NCBI GenBank assembly: GCA_031972855.1 | Contig: DALYDY010000010.1 | Location: 1-22,518 of the forward strand | Length of the DNA: 22,518 nucleotides | Source: JAIXRY01 sp031972855 | Lineage (GTDB): Bacteria; Patescibacteriota; Minisyncoccia; Phycocordibacterales; UBA9973 | Direction of reading: 5' to 3' | In this document: positions 1 through 6,956 of the stretch, one piece after another | Numbering within the stretch: position 1 is the first letter of the stretch | Layout of the letters: every line of letters begins with the position of its first letter | Program-made: the position numbers and the translations under genes | Notes under the pieces: generated by a model | The model's input: only the letters and a program-made list of their open reading frames with translations | Databases searched by the model: none | What the model was told of the DNA's origin: nothing

Positions 1-4
1 ATAA

Positions 5-80
5 GCCGCTTTAGCTCAGTTGGTAGAGCAACGCTTTTGTAAAGCGAAGGTCCTCAGTTCAAGTCTGAGAAGCGGCTCCA
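5..80 (+). tRNA. tRNA-Thr, anticodon TGT
   Basis: The sequence folds as a cloverleaf. The acceptor arm GCCGCTT (5-11) pairs perfectly with AAGCGGC (70-76). The D-stem is GCTC/GAGC. The anticodon loop TTTGTAA (36-42) places TGT at 38-40, reading Thr ACA codons. The T-arm is CTCAG/CTGAG with loop TTCAAGT. The discriminator is T77 and CCA is encoded at 78-80, unlike the tRNA-Arg later in the window. The outermost anticodon-stem pair is an A-A mismatch (31/47). Its promoter lies outside the window; the hairpin at 171-207 is the likely terminator. Confidence 0.95.
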
Positions 81-99
81 GAACATAACATATAAACAG

Positions 100-164
100 T
101 TAGCGGAGTTCTGTCAAAGCATAACTAAAGCTAAGGTTGTAAGTTAAAGTCTGAGAAGCGGCTC
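100..164 (+). pseudogene. Degenerate copy of the tRNA-Thr gene
   Basis: Bases 126-164 align without gaps to tRNA-Thr 40-78 with 34 of 39 identities, and the last 18 bases (147-164) are identical to 61-78. Bases 100-120 also resemble the D-arm side of the tRNA (11-34) if a 3-base deletion is allowed. The 5' acceptor strand is missing and the T-stem no longer pairs, so it cannot be a functional tRNA. It is either a decayed tandem duplicate or a scar carrying the tRNA 3' end, as site-specific integration can leave. Confidence 0.7.
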
Positions 165-170
165 AAACAC

Positions 171-207
171 AATAAAAAGTGATACAATATTTGTATCACT
201 TTTTATT
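171..207 (+). terminator. Terminator after tRNA-Thr (17-bp perfect hairpin)
   Basis: A 17-base arm at 171-187 is the exact reverse complement of 191-207, with loop TAT (188-190) and a T-rich 3' side. It closes the tRNA transcript. It also covers the upstream ATG at 179, which argues against that codon as the start of the next gene. Confidence 0.85.
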
Positions 208-220
208 ATTTATAAAGATT

Positions 221-1315
221 ATGAAAACAAACAAAGAATTAATAAAACCATATTTTCCACACTTAGACGGACTTAGATTTTTTGCATTCTTAATAGTTTT
301 TATATCTCATGCTGTACTATTTATATTAAACGGTAAGCTATATTTTGCTCAAGGAGATATGGGTGTGAGTTTTTTCTTTGTACTTTCTGGATTTTTAATA
401 ACCCATATAATATATTTTGAAAAAGAAACTAAAAAATCTATAAATATTACAAATTTTTACGCACGCAGAATACTTAGAATATGGCCTGTTTATTTTATGG
501 TTTTGATTGGAAGTATAATTCTTTCAAAATTAAATTTACAAAATTTGCCATACGAAGTAGGTTTTAAACCAGAATTTTTACCTTGGTATTTTGGATTTAT
601 TTCAAACTTTTACATGATAAAAATTGGAGGGTTAAGCGTAATACTAGCAATACTCTGGTCAATCTCTATTGAGGAGCAATTTTATTTTGTTTGGCCTCTA
701 ATCGTTTCTTTTGTAAAAGAAAAATTTATAACTATAATTCTTGGATTAATAATAATAGGATCAACAATTTTTAGATTAATAAATGCAGACAACTACAATA
801 TTGTTCATTACTCCACTTTTTCAGTATTATCAGACTTAGCTCTTGGTTGTCTTGTTGGCTTTTTAACATTTAAAATACCTAAATCAGAGAATAAAATAAA
901 AGCTTTATTTAACAAAAAAAATACCCTTGTTTTATATGTGTCTTTAATAATAGCCACATTAATTAAGATGTTCCCTCCACAATGGTTATCAGCTTCAAAT
1001 ATATACAAAGCAATATTACCTCTTATATTCTCTTCAATATTTATATTAATAATACTAGAACAAAACTACTCAAGTAATTCTTTTTTCAAAGCAAGCAAAA
1101 TAAAATCCATAACATATCTTGGGCAGATTTCTTATGGACTTTATGCTTATCACGCTATAGCTATAGCTGTAATATTTTCTATATTTTCAACACTAAACAT
1201 TAAAAATGGTATTTTAATATCAATAATATCTTTTGTTTTTACAATATTAGTATCTCACCTTTCTTATAAATACATAGAAAAGAAAATACTATTCTTCAAA
1301 AAATGGGTTCAGTAA
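221..1315 (+). CDS. Acyltransferase family 3 membrane protein (OafA/YrhL-like)
   Basis: This 364-residue polytopic membrane protein carries the hallmarks of the acyltransferase-3 family. HLDGLRFFAFLIVFISH (14-30) holds the two conserved histidines. YARRILRIWPVYF (80-92) is the family's R-R-x-x-R-x-x-P segment, and SIEEQFYFVWPL (149-160) is the diagnostic S-x-E-E-Q-F-Y block. About ten hydrophobic segments follow. Such enzymes move acetyl or other acyl groups onto cell-surface glycans from the inner face of the membrane; the substrate cannot be read from sequence. An in-frame ATG at 179 lies inside the preceding terminator hairpin, so I chose the ATG at 221. It converges with the thioredoxin-like gene, leaving only 2 bases between stops and no visible terminator. 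Confidence 0.85.
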   Translation: MKTNKELIKPYFPHLDGLRFFAFLIVFISHAVLFILNGKLYFAQGDMGVSFFFVLSGFLITHIIYFEKETKKSINITNFYARRILRIWPVYFMVLIGSIILSKLNLQNLPYEVGFKPEFLPWYFGFISNFYMIKIGGLSVILAILWSISIEEQFYFVWPLIVSFVKEKFITIILGLIIIGSTIFRLINADNYNIVHYSTFSVLSDLALGCLVGFLTFKIPKSENKIKALFNKKNTLVLYVSLIIATLIKMFPPQWLSASNIYKAILPLIFSSIFILIILEQNYSSNSFFKASKIKSITYLGQISYGLYAYHAIAIAVIFSIFSTLNIKNGILISIISFVFTILVSHLSYKYIEKKILFFKKWVQ

Positions 1316-1317
1316 TA

Positions 1318-2049
1318 TTATTGTGTTTTAGGTTCTTCTTTTAACACATCTTCTTTAGAGTCAGTATTTACTTCTTTCTCTAAAGCTTTCTTTTCTGCAT
1401 CTTTCTTCCATTTGGCAATTTGAGGTATATGACTTTCTATTTGTGAAGTTGTTTGAAAACTATCATAAACTTTATCTTTTATAACAATACTTGGACTATT
1501 TTTAATTTTTAGTATAGACATCAAAGTATCAAGAGCTGGAGTTTGTAGATCTTTATCAATCCAATAAACTCTAATTTCTGGATAAGTGTTTGCTAGATCA
1601 TCTAACACTATAGATTGTTTTACACATTCAGGACATCCATCTTGATACAAATAAAGAATAGAAACTATGTGCGTACCACATCTATTATAAAGTTCTTTCG
1701 TTAACAAATAATCTTTTATTTGTAAAAGAGTATAGTATTTTTTTAGTGATACAACTTTTTCATTTTGAGCACCAAGTTCACTAGCCATAAATTTAATTCT
1801 ATGGGCCATATAATTAAGTTCACTATTTAGACCAATATCATCAGTATTATTTAATCCAATATGTTCACAAGAAGAATTCTGTAAAAGCTGATAACGTGTC
1901 TCTGTTGATAGAATATTTAGAGCAATTTGATCTTCTAAATCACGTACTTCACGCACTTTTGAAGAAGTGAGTTGATTACTCAACCAAAAAGTAAACCCAA
2001 AAATACACCCAGTGATAATAAAGACTATAAAGTATCGTTTGAAAGACAT
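1318..2049 (-). CDS. Membrane-anchored thioredoxin-like protein (CPEC)
   Basis: The protein has 243 residues. An N-terminal membrane anchor (about 6-24) suggests the rest faces outside. A polar, mostly helical region (30-125) contains two further cysteines (C61, C124). A thioredoxin-fold segment (about 127-212) contains C139-P-E-C142 and a probable cis-proline in NSPSIVI (P186). The tail (213-243) is charged, lysine/glutamate-rich and probably disordered. The family arrangement supports extracytoplasmic disulfide reduction or isomerisation; CPEC differs from the usual CGPC or CPHC sites, so direction and partner are uncertain. It lies 24 bases downstream of the GT2 gene on the same strand and is probably co-transcribed with it. 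Confidence 0.7.
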   Translation of the reverse strand: MSFKRYFIVFIITGCIFGFTFWLSNQLTSSKVREVRDLEDQIALNILSTETRYQLLQNSSCEHIGLNNTDDIGLNSELNYMAHRIKFMASELGAQNEKVVSLKKYYTLLQIKDYLLTKELYNRCGTHIVSILYLYQDGCPECVKQSIVLDDLANTYPEIRVYWIDKDLQTPALDTLMSILKIKNSPSIVIKDKVYDSFQTTSQIESHIPQIAKWKKDAEKKALEKEVNTDSKEDVLKEEPKTQ

Positions 2050-2073
2050 AATAAAATATTTATATACTAATAA

Positions 2074-3315
2074 TTAACGCCACGCAACCCCCTTTTTTTG
2101 AAAAAGCCAATTATACAGAGTTCGTAATATCCAAAGGGGCGCAAGGATGCTGTACAAAAGAAAGAAGGCTATTAAAGATCTAAAACTAACTCTTTCAATT
2201 TTTGATATTCTCTTACCCATAAAAATAGAAATGAATAGGAGTATATACATCGCAAGACCTATCAAACGAATAGCACTTGTACTAATAAAGAATGAATCAA
2301 ATTTAAATGTTGATAAATTACCAAAACCAATAAGATATATCTCTAATATTTTGTCAGCAAAAAACATGCTTAGACGATATAGTGATAGGAAGAATACAAA
2401 TATAATAAGAACGTAAGAAAAAACACTCATAGGAACAGTAAACATTCCAAAATTACCAAATTTTTTATTTAAAATAGTAGATTTATAGTCTGAGACATTT
2501 GAAAGAAAGCCATATCCCCAACGCAATCTTTGTTTGAACAAAGCTTTTATTGATGCAGGACCTTTTGTTGTAACTATTGCTGTATGACAATGATCAACCT
2601 TATAACCATGGTCGTGAATACGGAAAGTAAGCTCCAAATCTTCTAGATTGTGACCTTTTTTATATCCACCAACTTTATCTAAAATTTCTTTTCTAAAAAC
2701 AGAGAAAGCACCTGGAACAACAAGAACTCCACCAATAAATCCGAGCATTCTCTTTGTATAAGAGAACATTTGATATTCAACACTTTGAGCTCTTTGAGCA
2801 AAAGTTTTTGGTGACTCTATAAGAACAGCACCTCCTAAAGCCATCAGATCTTTGTCATTATTAAAATATTGAACAGCATACAAAAGAGAATCCTTTCTTA
2901 TTTTTGTATCAGCGTCAAAAGATATAACCAACTCAGATGTAACATATTGAAGCGCATAATTTAGTGCTGTATGTTTACCACCATTTTCTTTTTTTAATAA
3001 AGTTACTTGTGGATGATTTTTAAATTTCTGTGCTTTTTCCCAAGTATTATCTTTACTACCATCATCAATAACATATATGTGTAATTTATCTTTTGGGTAA
3101 TTTACATACAAAATTGACTCTACAGTAGCGACAACAGTCGACGCTTCATCCCAACAAGGCACAAGAAAAGAAACTGTTGGATAATAGCTTAATTTTAGAG
3201 GTAATTCTTCTTTTAGTTTTTTACGTTTTTCAAAAAATATTACAAGAAAAAAGACTTGGAAATATATAGCTATAAAAAGCAGTACATAATAAACTGTTTC
3301 GAAAGTAGTTGTCAT
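2074..3315 (-). CDS. Membrane glycosyltransferase family 2, processive-type
   Basis: This 413-residue protein has an N-terminal membrane helix (about 8-28), a GT-A catalytic domain (about 46-270) and three or four C-terminal membrane helices. The GT2 motifs are complete: V-I-D-D (82-85) for nucleotide-sugar binding, D134-A-D136 as the metal-binding D-x-D, E225-D226 supplying the acceptor/catalytic acid region, and QRLRW (262-266), the Q-x-x-R-W signature of processive synthases. The architecture resembles poly-N-acetylglucosamine (PgaC/IcaA), hyaluronan and cellulose synthases, so it likely polymerises and extrudes a surface polysaccharide; the sugar is not determinable. It is the first gene of a two-gene unit with the thioredoxin-like gene, with a promoter immediately upstream. 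Confidence 0.85.
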   Translation of the reverse strand: MTTTFETVYYVLLFIAIYFQVFFLVIFFEKRKKLKEELPLKLSYYPTVSFLVPCWDEASTVVATVESILYVNYPKDKLHIYVIDDGSKDNTWEKAQKFKNHPQVTLLKKENGGKHTALNYALQYVTSELVISFDADTKIRKDSLLYAVQYFNNDKDLMALGGAVLIESPKTFAQRAQSVEYQMFSYTKRMLGFIGGVLVVPGAFSVFRKEILDKVGGYKKGHNLEDLELTFRIHDHGYKVDHCHTAIVTTKGPASIKALFKQRLRWGYGFLSNVSDYKSTILNKKFGNFGMFTVPMSVFSYVLIIFVFFLSLYRLSMFFADKILEIYLIGFGNLSTFKFDSFFISTSAIRLIGLAMYILLFISIFMGKRISKIERVSFRSLIAFFLLYSILAPLWILRTLYNWLFQKKGVAWR

Positions 3316-3324
3316 TACAACACT

Positions 3325-3353
3325 ATAATATCAAAAATATGCTTATTTAGCAA
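3325..3353 (-). promoter_or_regulatory. Sigma-70-type promoter of the GT2 gene
   Basis: On the minus strand, TTGCTA (3348-3353) is followed after exactly 17 bases by TATTAT (3325-3330). The -10 ends 9 bases before the GT2 ATG, so the transcript would have almost no 5' leader. Confidence 0.6.
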
Positions 3354-3396
3354 AGGTCGTTTGATAACTAAATATAATTTGGATTTTCTTGCTATG

Positions 3397-3405
3397 TGAT
3401 ATAAT
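3397..3405 (+). promoter_or_regulatory. Extended -10 promoter of the DsbA-like gene
   Basis: TGATATAAT is a perfect extended -10 (TGnTATAAT), ending 7 bases before the ATG at 3413. Transcription would begin at or within a few bases of the start codon, predicting a leaderless mRNA. It is divergent from the GT2 promoter. Confidence 0.7.
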
Positions 3406-3412
3406 TATACAT

Positions 3413-4147
3413 ATGGAACCAGAAATAAAAAATGAAGTTAGAGAAGATGTTGTAGTAAATAATTCAAAAAAGAAAGAATTTATTAATTTACCCGCCGCAC
3501 TAATAATAGTAACAATAATTATTGTTGGGGCATTTTTAACCAAAAGCGATTCAAAAAGTTTTTTTAATAAAGAACCTGAACAAGAAAAAATTGGTGAACT
3601 TGTACCTGTAAATGATTCTGAATATATAAAAGGAGAAAAAAATAGTCCAATAACAATAGTAGAATATTCTGACACAGACTGTCCTTTTTGTCAGAAATTT
3701 CATCAAACAATGGGAGATTTAATGATTGCATACCCAGGAAAAATAAAATGGGTTTACAGACATTTGCCACTAGAAAATCTTCACCCTGAAGCATCAAAAG
3801 AAGCTATTGCTAGTATTTGTGTAGAAAAACTAGGTGGACAAGAAAAATTTTGGCAATATTTAGATAAGATGTTTGTAATTGAATCATCAAAAGACAATAC
3901 TCAATTACTAAAACTTCCAATATTTGCAAAAGAACTTGGTATAAATGAAGATGATTTTAATAACTGTATAAAAAGTGACGAAGCAAAACAAAAATTAGAA
4001 GAATATATGAGTATGGGAGAAAAAGCACAAGCTAAAGGAACTCCATTTTCATTCTTAGTAATAGAAGAGACTGGAGAGATATTTCCTATCTTTGGAGCAA
4101 AGTCAACAGAACAAATGAAAGAGATTATTGATTCTATAATAAAATAA
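3413..4147 (+). CDS. Membrane-anchored DsbA-like thiol oxidoreductase
   Basis: The protein has 244 residues. After a short charged N-terminus comes one membrane helix (about 26-43), a linker, and a DsbA-type thioredoxin fold with inserted helical region (about 66-244). The active site is C90-P-F-C93 after the strand TIVEYSDTD, and the cis-proline loop is GTPFSFL (P211). It likely introduces or shuffles disulfides in exported proteins (Thioredoxin_4 / DsbA-like family). I chose the ATG at 3413 because an extended -10 ends 7 bases upstream; the alternative ATG at 3389 would lie upstream of that box. A strong terminator begins at the stop codon, so the gene is monocistronic. The exported proteins in this window that contain paired cysteines are possible clients. 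Confidence 0.85.
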   Translation: MEPEIKNEVREDVVVNNSKKKEFINLPAALIIVTIIIVGAFLTKSDSKSFFNKEPEQEKIGELVPVNDSEYIKGEKNSPITIVEYSDTDCPFCQKFHQTMGDLMIAYPGKIKWVYRHLPLENLHPEASKEAIASICVEKLGGQEKFWQYLDKMFVIESSKDNTQLLKLPIFAKELGINEDDFNNCIKSDEAKQKLEEYMSMGEKAQAKGTPFSFLVIEETGEIFPIFGAKSTEQMKEIIDSIIK

Positions 4148-4190
4148 AAAATAAAAGCGGGGGCCCAAAAGGGGTCCCGCTTTTATTTTT
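4147..4190 (+). terminator. Strong Rho-independent terminator after the DsbA-like gene
   Basis: The arm 4147-4161 is the exact reverse complement of 4176-4190 (15 bp, GC-rich at the tip), with a further interrupted stem around an AAAA loop at 4167-4170 and a T-rich exit. It starts on the last base of the stop codon. Confidence 0.9.
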
Positions 4191-4200
4191 TATTTATATG

Positions 4201-4209
4201 TGTTATAAT
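4201..4209 (+). promoter_or_regulatory. Extended -10 promoter of the 42-residue gene
   Basis: TGTTATAAT matches TGnTATAAT. It lies between the preceding terminator and the small ORF starting at 4230, giving a predicted leader of roughly 13 bases. Confidence 0.55.
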
Positions 4210-4229
4210 AATTTTAATAAAAATATTAT

Positions 4230-4358
4230 ATGAGAAAAATATTAACAGGAGTTTTAACAATAATTTATTTATTTGTTGTAGATTCTTTAATTTATCTACA
4301 ATTAGAAAAGCTTGTAAAAAAAGCAAGAAGAAGATTTGATGAATTCCGAACAGTTTAA
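4230..4358 (+). CDS. 42-residue single-pass membrane peptide
   Basis: This short ORF starts with ATG at 4230 and ends with TAA at 4356-4358. The product has a hydrophobic helix (about 4-25, ILTGVLTIIYLFVVDSLIYL) followed by a strongly basic amphipathic tail (KLVKKARRRFDEFR). The N-in or N-out orientation is ambiguous, but the basic tail suggests a cytoplasmic C-terminus. It has an extended -10 upstream and a terminator overlapping its stop codon, and is isolated by another terminator from the DsbA-like gene, so it appears to be an independent transcription unit. I do not recognise the family. Small membrane regulators and single-helix toxins have similar size and shape, but nothing identifies it as either. 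Confidence 0.6.
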   Translation: MRKILTGVLTIIYLFVVDSLIYLQLEKLVKKARRRFDEFRTV

Positions 4359-4377
4359 AAAAGCTGTTCTTTTTTTT
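4348..4377 (+). terminator. Terminator of the 42-residue gene
   Basis: GAACAG (4348-4353) pairs with CTGTTC (4364-4369), extended inward by T-G and two T-A pairs around an A-rich loop, and is followed by a run of eight or more T. The stop codon of the small gene lies inside the hairpin. Confidence 0.8.
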
Positions 4378-4390
4378 AATTTATATATAT

Positions 4391-4420
4391 AAAAACACTC
4401 AAATAAATTTGAGTGTTTTT
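4391..4420 (-). terminator. Terminator of the PG-binding gene, probably bidirectional
   Basis: AAAAACACTCAAAT (4391-4404) is the exact reverse complement of 4407-4420, giving about 13 bp with a small loop. It has A and T runs on both sides, so it can act in both directions between the convergent small gene and the 4438-5091 gene. Confidence 0.8.
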
Positions 4421-4437
4421 ATATTAACTTACTTTTT

Positions 4438-5091
4438 TTAATTTGTCTTAAAAGTAGCAGGTAGAGAAATAGTTATATTTCCTGAAGCATCTGTAGACAT
4501 AATCACATAGTAGTAGATTGTATTTGATTGGAGGTTTTGAATGTTTACTGATTGTGAACTACCAACATAATTACTCATAACAGCTGTACCACTTACATAT
4601 GGTTTTTGAGCATTACCTGTACCCTCATCCATACGAACACGATTTATATCATAATATACTTGTCCACTAACAGATTCATTCGATGACCAGTTAATGACTG
4701 CATTATTATTATTTATTTGTGTTGAAGTATTTGTTGTAATTGGAGCATCAATATCAAGACCTAATCCTGAAGATATGATACTATTTATTTTTGAAAGAGT
4801 TGATGGTCCAACGCGACCAATAGGATCAATGTCATAATTTAATTGTAATTGAATAACGGCTGCTTTTGTAAGACTCCCAAAATATCCTGTTACAGTACCT
4901 TGTGGATATATAACAGAATTACTTGCTAAAAATTGTTGAAGTTGTGTTACATTACCACCCCTTGAACCAAGATTCATATATCCAGTAATGGCAGCACTTG
5001 CACTCTGAGTAGCTATTAGTGAAATGAAGAGTGCAAACAGCACACTCCCTGAAACAAAACTGATGCGTGACATATTTATTTTTTTAGTCAT
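4438..5091 (-). CDS. Secreted peptidoglycan-binding protein with a fibronectin-like domain
   Basis: The protein has 217 residues. A signal peptide (1-33, basic MTKKINMSR, hydrophobic core, A-S-A-A cleavage region) is followed by a PG_binding_1-type domain (about 37-106; GSRGGNVTQLQQFL, then GYFGSLTKAAVIQLQ and GRVGPSTLSKI). The rest (about 115-217) is a beta-rich fibronectin-III/purple-acid-phosphatase-N-like domain (VINWSSNESVSGQVYYD, then SNTIYYYVIMSTDASGN). It likely attaches to the wall and displays the beta domain; no catalytic motif is seen. It is monocistronic. Upstream lies one of three matching ECF-type promoter sites, giving a leader of about 55 bases without a Shine-Dalgarno, so I infer that it belongs to the regulon of the sigma factor at 6994. 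Confidence 0.8.
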   Translation of the reverse strand: MTKKINMSRISFVSGSVLFALFISLIATQSASAAITGYMNLGSRGGNVTQLQQFLASNSVIYPQGTVTGYFGSLTKAAVIQLQLNYDIDPIGRVGPSTLSKINSIISSGLGLDIDAPITTNTSTQINNNNAVINWSSNESVSGQVYYDINRVRMDEGTGNAQKPYVSGTAVMSNYVGSSQSVNIQNLQSNTIYYYVIMSTDASGNITISLPATFKTN

Positions 5092-5152
5092 ATTATTATG
5101 ATTATTTTTGATACGGATTTTATAGTTCGACTATGTATACCCTTACTTATAT

Positions 5153-5179
5153 TGACGTTTCAAAGGTAAAAATATTACA
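5153..5179 (-). promoter_or_regulatory. Predicted ECF sigma promoter of the PG-binding gene
   Basis: On the minus strand TGTAATA (5173-5179) is followed after exactly 12 bases by AAACGTCA (5153-5160). The same -35 block and spacing occur at 6727-6753 and 6957-6983, with the related block AAACGGCT. Read as an ECF promoter this is -35 TGTAAT, a 16-base spacer and -10 CGTCA. Confidence 0.65.
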
Positions 5180-5185
5180 TAATTT

Positions 5186-5209
5186 AAAAAGAACTACATA
5201 AGTCTTTTT
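5186..5209 (-). terminator. Terminator of the PAS-YtxH operon
   Basis: On the minus strand, AAAAAGACT (5201-5209) pairs with AGTTCTTTTT (5186-5195) with one bulged base and loop TATGT, ending in a T run. It begins 6 bases past the YtxH-like stop and separates the operon from the promoter of the PG-binding gene. Confidence 0.6.
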
Positions 5210-5215
5210 GAATTT

Positions 5216-5533
5216 CTATTTTAAATGTTTTTTAATATGTTTCCAAGAACTTTTTGCTTCTTTTTTTAATATTTTTTCTTCATCTTCTGTAAGTTTTTTT
5301 ACTTTTGCATATTTTTTAACACCTTCGTCCATAAAGTTATGGTATTGTTCTTCGCCCATTTCTTTTATTTTTTTTATTTGTGGTGATATATATTTATAAA
5401 AATCAGCTGGAAGATTTTTTATATCTTCTCTCAGTTTTTTACCAGATTTAGGAGCAATCAAAAGCCCTGTTGCAATTCCAAGAACAGCCCCAATCAATCC
5501 ACCCTCTATAAGTCTTTCTTTGTTTTTATTCAT
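5216..5533 (-). CDS. YtxH-like membrane-anchored protein
   Basis: This 105-residue protein has an N-terminal glycine-rich hydrophobic segment (about 9-27) ending in IAPKSGKKLRED (26-37), the hallmark of the YtxH / gas-vesicle-protein-like family. A long charged helical region (38-105) follows, rich in lysine and glutamate and likely a coiled coil. YtxH proteins are general-stress genes in Bacillus, of unknown biochemical role. It is the last gene of a four-gene minus-strand set, 10 bases downstream of the DUF948-like gene. That pairing mirrors the ytxG-ytxH arrangement of Firmicutes and supports both calls. A terminator follows its stop. Confidence 0.8.
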   Translation of the reverse strand: MNKNKERLIEGGLIGAVLGIATGLLIAPKSGKKLREDIKNLPADFYKYISPQIKKIKEMGEEQYHNFMDEGVKKYAKVKKLTEDEEKILKKEAKSSWKHIKKHLK

Positions 5534-5543
5534 ATTTTTGTTT

Positions 5544-5816
5544 TTAAATACTTTTTTTACGACCTTTGGTTGTTTTTAATTTTTTATTTAGAAAATAAGA
5601 AATTATTGGTAAATCTGAAAATTTTTCTATAATATAATTTATTTTTTCAATAACATCTTCAGAGGTTTCATTTATGTTTGATATTATTTTTTCAAATCCT
5701 TTTAGAATTTTTATTATATGATTTGCAAAAAATATAAAAAATACTGATACACAAATAATAAACAAAGATGTTGTGATATAAAAAAATATTTGAGAAATAA
5801 TAAGTACGGTATTCAT
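5544..5816 (-). CDS. DUF948/YtxG-like small membrane protein
   Basis: This 90-residue protein has one long N-terminal membrane helix (about 4-33), then an amphipathic helix with heptad-like spacing (KILKGFEKIISNINETSED, 36-54) and a basic tail (KKLKTTKGRKKS). Length, topology and position directly upstream of a YtxH-like gene fit the DUF948 (YtxG) family, although sequence conservation is too weak for a firm assignment. It probably works at the membrane with the YtxH-like protein. There is no Shine-Dalgarno; the ATG is the first possible start after the upstream gene. Confidence 0.6.
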   Translation of the reverse strand: MNTVLIISQIFFYITTSLFIICVSVFFIFFANHIIKILKGFEKIISNINETSEDVIEKINYIIEKFSDLPIISYFLNKKLKTTKGRKKSI

Positions 5817-5854
5817 TACTATAATTTATATATGTAAATAATATTTTAAAAAAT

Positions 5855-6106
5855 TTATTCTTTTTTAACTCTTAAAACCTTGACTATCAATATTAAGACA
5901 CAGGCTCCAAAAATTGCCACTAAAAAACTATAAATATTAAAACCACCAACACCATTTTCTCCAACCAGATTCATAATAAAGCCACCAATAATTGATCCTA
6001 AAATACCAATAACAACATCCCAAATAAGACCTTCTTCACTATTCATTATCATTGAAGCTATCCATCCAACCAGAGCTCCAAATATTATCCAAAGAATTAT
6101 TCCCAT
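5855..6106 (-). CDS. GlsB/YeaQ/YmgE-family stress membrane protein
   Basis: This 83-residue protein is almost entirely three membrane helices (about 2-20, 28-48, 57-77). It has the family's glycine patterns: IFGALVGWIASMIM at the start, then VIGILGSIIGGFIMNLVG. The family, formerly called transglycosylase-associated, is induced by stress in many bacteria; its molecular role is unknown. It ends in a basic cytoplasmic-type tail (KVLRVKKE). It sits between the PAS gene (36-base gap) and the DUF948-like gene (38-base gap) with no promoter or terminator visible in either gap, so it is probably read from the ECF promoter at 6727-6753. Confidence 0.85.
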   Translation of the reverse strand: MGIILWIIFGALVGWIASMIMNSEEGLIWDVVIGILGSIIGGFIMNLVGENGVGGFNIYSFLVAIFGACVLILIVKVLRVKKE

Positions 6107-6142
6107 AATTTTATAATTTATTTTTATTATTAATAATTAAAA

Positions 6143-6718
6143 TTACTTTTTTGATTTAGTAATTTCTTTCTGCAATTTTTTAATAATTGCTTCTAATTTA
6201 TCTGTTCGTTTACCTATTTCTGATTCAAATTGATTAGTATGACGAGCAAGAATTTCAGCAACACTCATAATCTCTGTAATATCCTCAATTGCGAGAAGTA
6301 TTATTGGAGGACATTCTTCCAAAAGAACATCTTCTTTACAGAAAATCTGTCTAGCATTTAAAATCATTATTTTTTTACCTATCATAGGAAAATCATGAAT
6401 AACTTCAAATCCCTTAAAAAAGGTGTTTTTAGGTATAATTTCTTCAAGAAGCTTGCGGAGATTTGGAATATTCCATTGTCCATTTCCAAGTTCATAAACA
6501 ACAACTCCTTCAGTATCCTTTAATTCAACTTGAAATGTCTGACAAAAAGGATCATTTGCTGCCATCACACGTAAATCTTTGTCAAGAATCAATATAGGTT
6601 CTCTAACAATATCTACAACTGTCTTTATATAAGTCCAACTTTCTTCACCTAATCTTTCTAGAAAATAAGTACCAGAGGATTTAATTTTTTGTTCTATATT
6701 TTCTTTTTTTGTTTCCAT
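6143..6718 (-). CDS. PAS-domain protein without an output domain
   Basis: This 191-residue soluble protein has a lysine/glutamate-rich N-terminus (1-27), one PAS domain (about 30-148) and a C-terminal coiled-coil-prone helix (150-191). The PAS core shows PILILDKDLRVMAAN (41-55), then ELGNGQWNIPNLRKLLEEI (76-94) and ILLAIEDITE (140-149). This variety is often found in chemotaxis and two-component hybrid proteins. No kinase H-box, ATPase, GGDEF or DNA-binding segment is present, so it must act through a partner. It is divergent from the sigma factor gene, and both have the same predicted ECF promoter. I infer a sensory or regulatory role in that pathway, possibly by binding the sigma factor; this is untested. 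Confidence 0.75.
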   Translation of the reverse strand: METKKENIEQKIKSSGTYFLERLGEESWTYIKTVVDIVREPILILDKDLRVMAANDPFCQTFQVELKDTEGVVVYELGNGQWNIPNLRKLLEEIIPKNTFFKGFEVIHDFPMIGKKIMILNARQIFCKEDVLLEECPPIILLAIEDITEIMSVAEILARHTNQFESEIGKRTDKLEAIIKKLQKEITKSKK

Positions 6719-6726
6719 ATATAAAT

Positions 6727-6753
6727 AGCCGTTTTAAATCATTTTATATTACA
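6727..6753 (-). promoter_or_regulatory. Predicted ECF sigma promoter of the PAS operon
   Basis: On the minus strand TGTAATA (6747-6753) is followed after exactly 12 bases by AAACGGCT (6727-6734). The box ends 8 bases before the PAS ATG, predicting a leaderless transcript. The -35 block, spacing and -10 block are identical to those in front of the sigma gene. Confidence 0.7.
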
Positions 6754-6755
6754 AA

Positions 6756-6786
6756 AAAAATCAAAATATTTGACATTTTGATTTTT
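6756..6786. repeat. 12-bp inverted repeat in the sigma/PAS intergenic region
   Basis: AAAAATCAAAAT (6756-6767) is the reverse complement of ATTTTGATTTTT (6775-6786), with a 7-base loop. It lies just upstream of the PAS-operon -35. It may be an operator or a hairpin separating the divergent transcripts. The rest of the 6719-6993 gap (to about 6956) is AT-rich, and I see no gene in it. Confidence 0.4.
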
Positions 6787-6956
6787 AATATTAGCTATTA
6801 TATTGACTACGTGGTAGAGTTATATTGTATTAGATATATTTTATCAATATATTCTATCTAAGTAAGACTTCTGTAATTATATACATAATTATTTTTATAT
6901 TATACCTTTATTTTAAAAGATATAAAGATAAACAACAATACTTTTTGTAATAAATC

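Noticed and set aside
5..164. tRNA 3' end and its 18-base repeat as attL/attR of a mobile element
   Set aside because: Only about 67 bases separate them, with no integrase or cargo, and similarity extends beyond the 3' end into the tRNA body. A decayed duplicate explains it more simply.
3221..3244. Another CGTTT and TATTACA pair resembling the ECF promoter on the minus strand
   Set aside because: It is inside the GT2 coding region, the spacing is 9 rather than 12 bases, and no gene starts downstream. It shows that loose matches arise by chance in AT-rich DNA.
3343..3797. Minus-strand ORFs of 110 and 77 codons opposite the DsbA-like gene
   Set aside because: Both overlap the well-supported DsbA-like coding region and have no recognisable features.
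5122..5134. Inverted repeat ATAGT-TCG-ACTAT in the leader of the PG-binding gene
   Set aside because: Five-base arms are expected by chance in this composition, and no second copy was found.
6803..6824. Sequence TTGACT followed by GTGGTAGAG, resembling a -35 box or a tRNA D-arm
   Set aside because: No good -10 lies at the right distance and no acceptor or T-arm pairs with it, so neither a promoter nor a tRNA can be supported.
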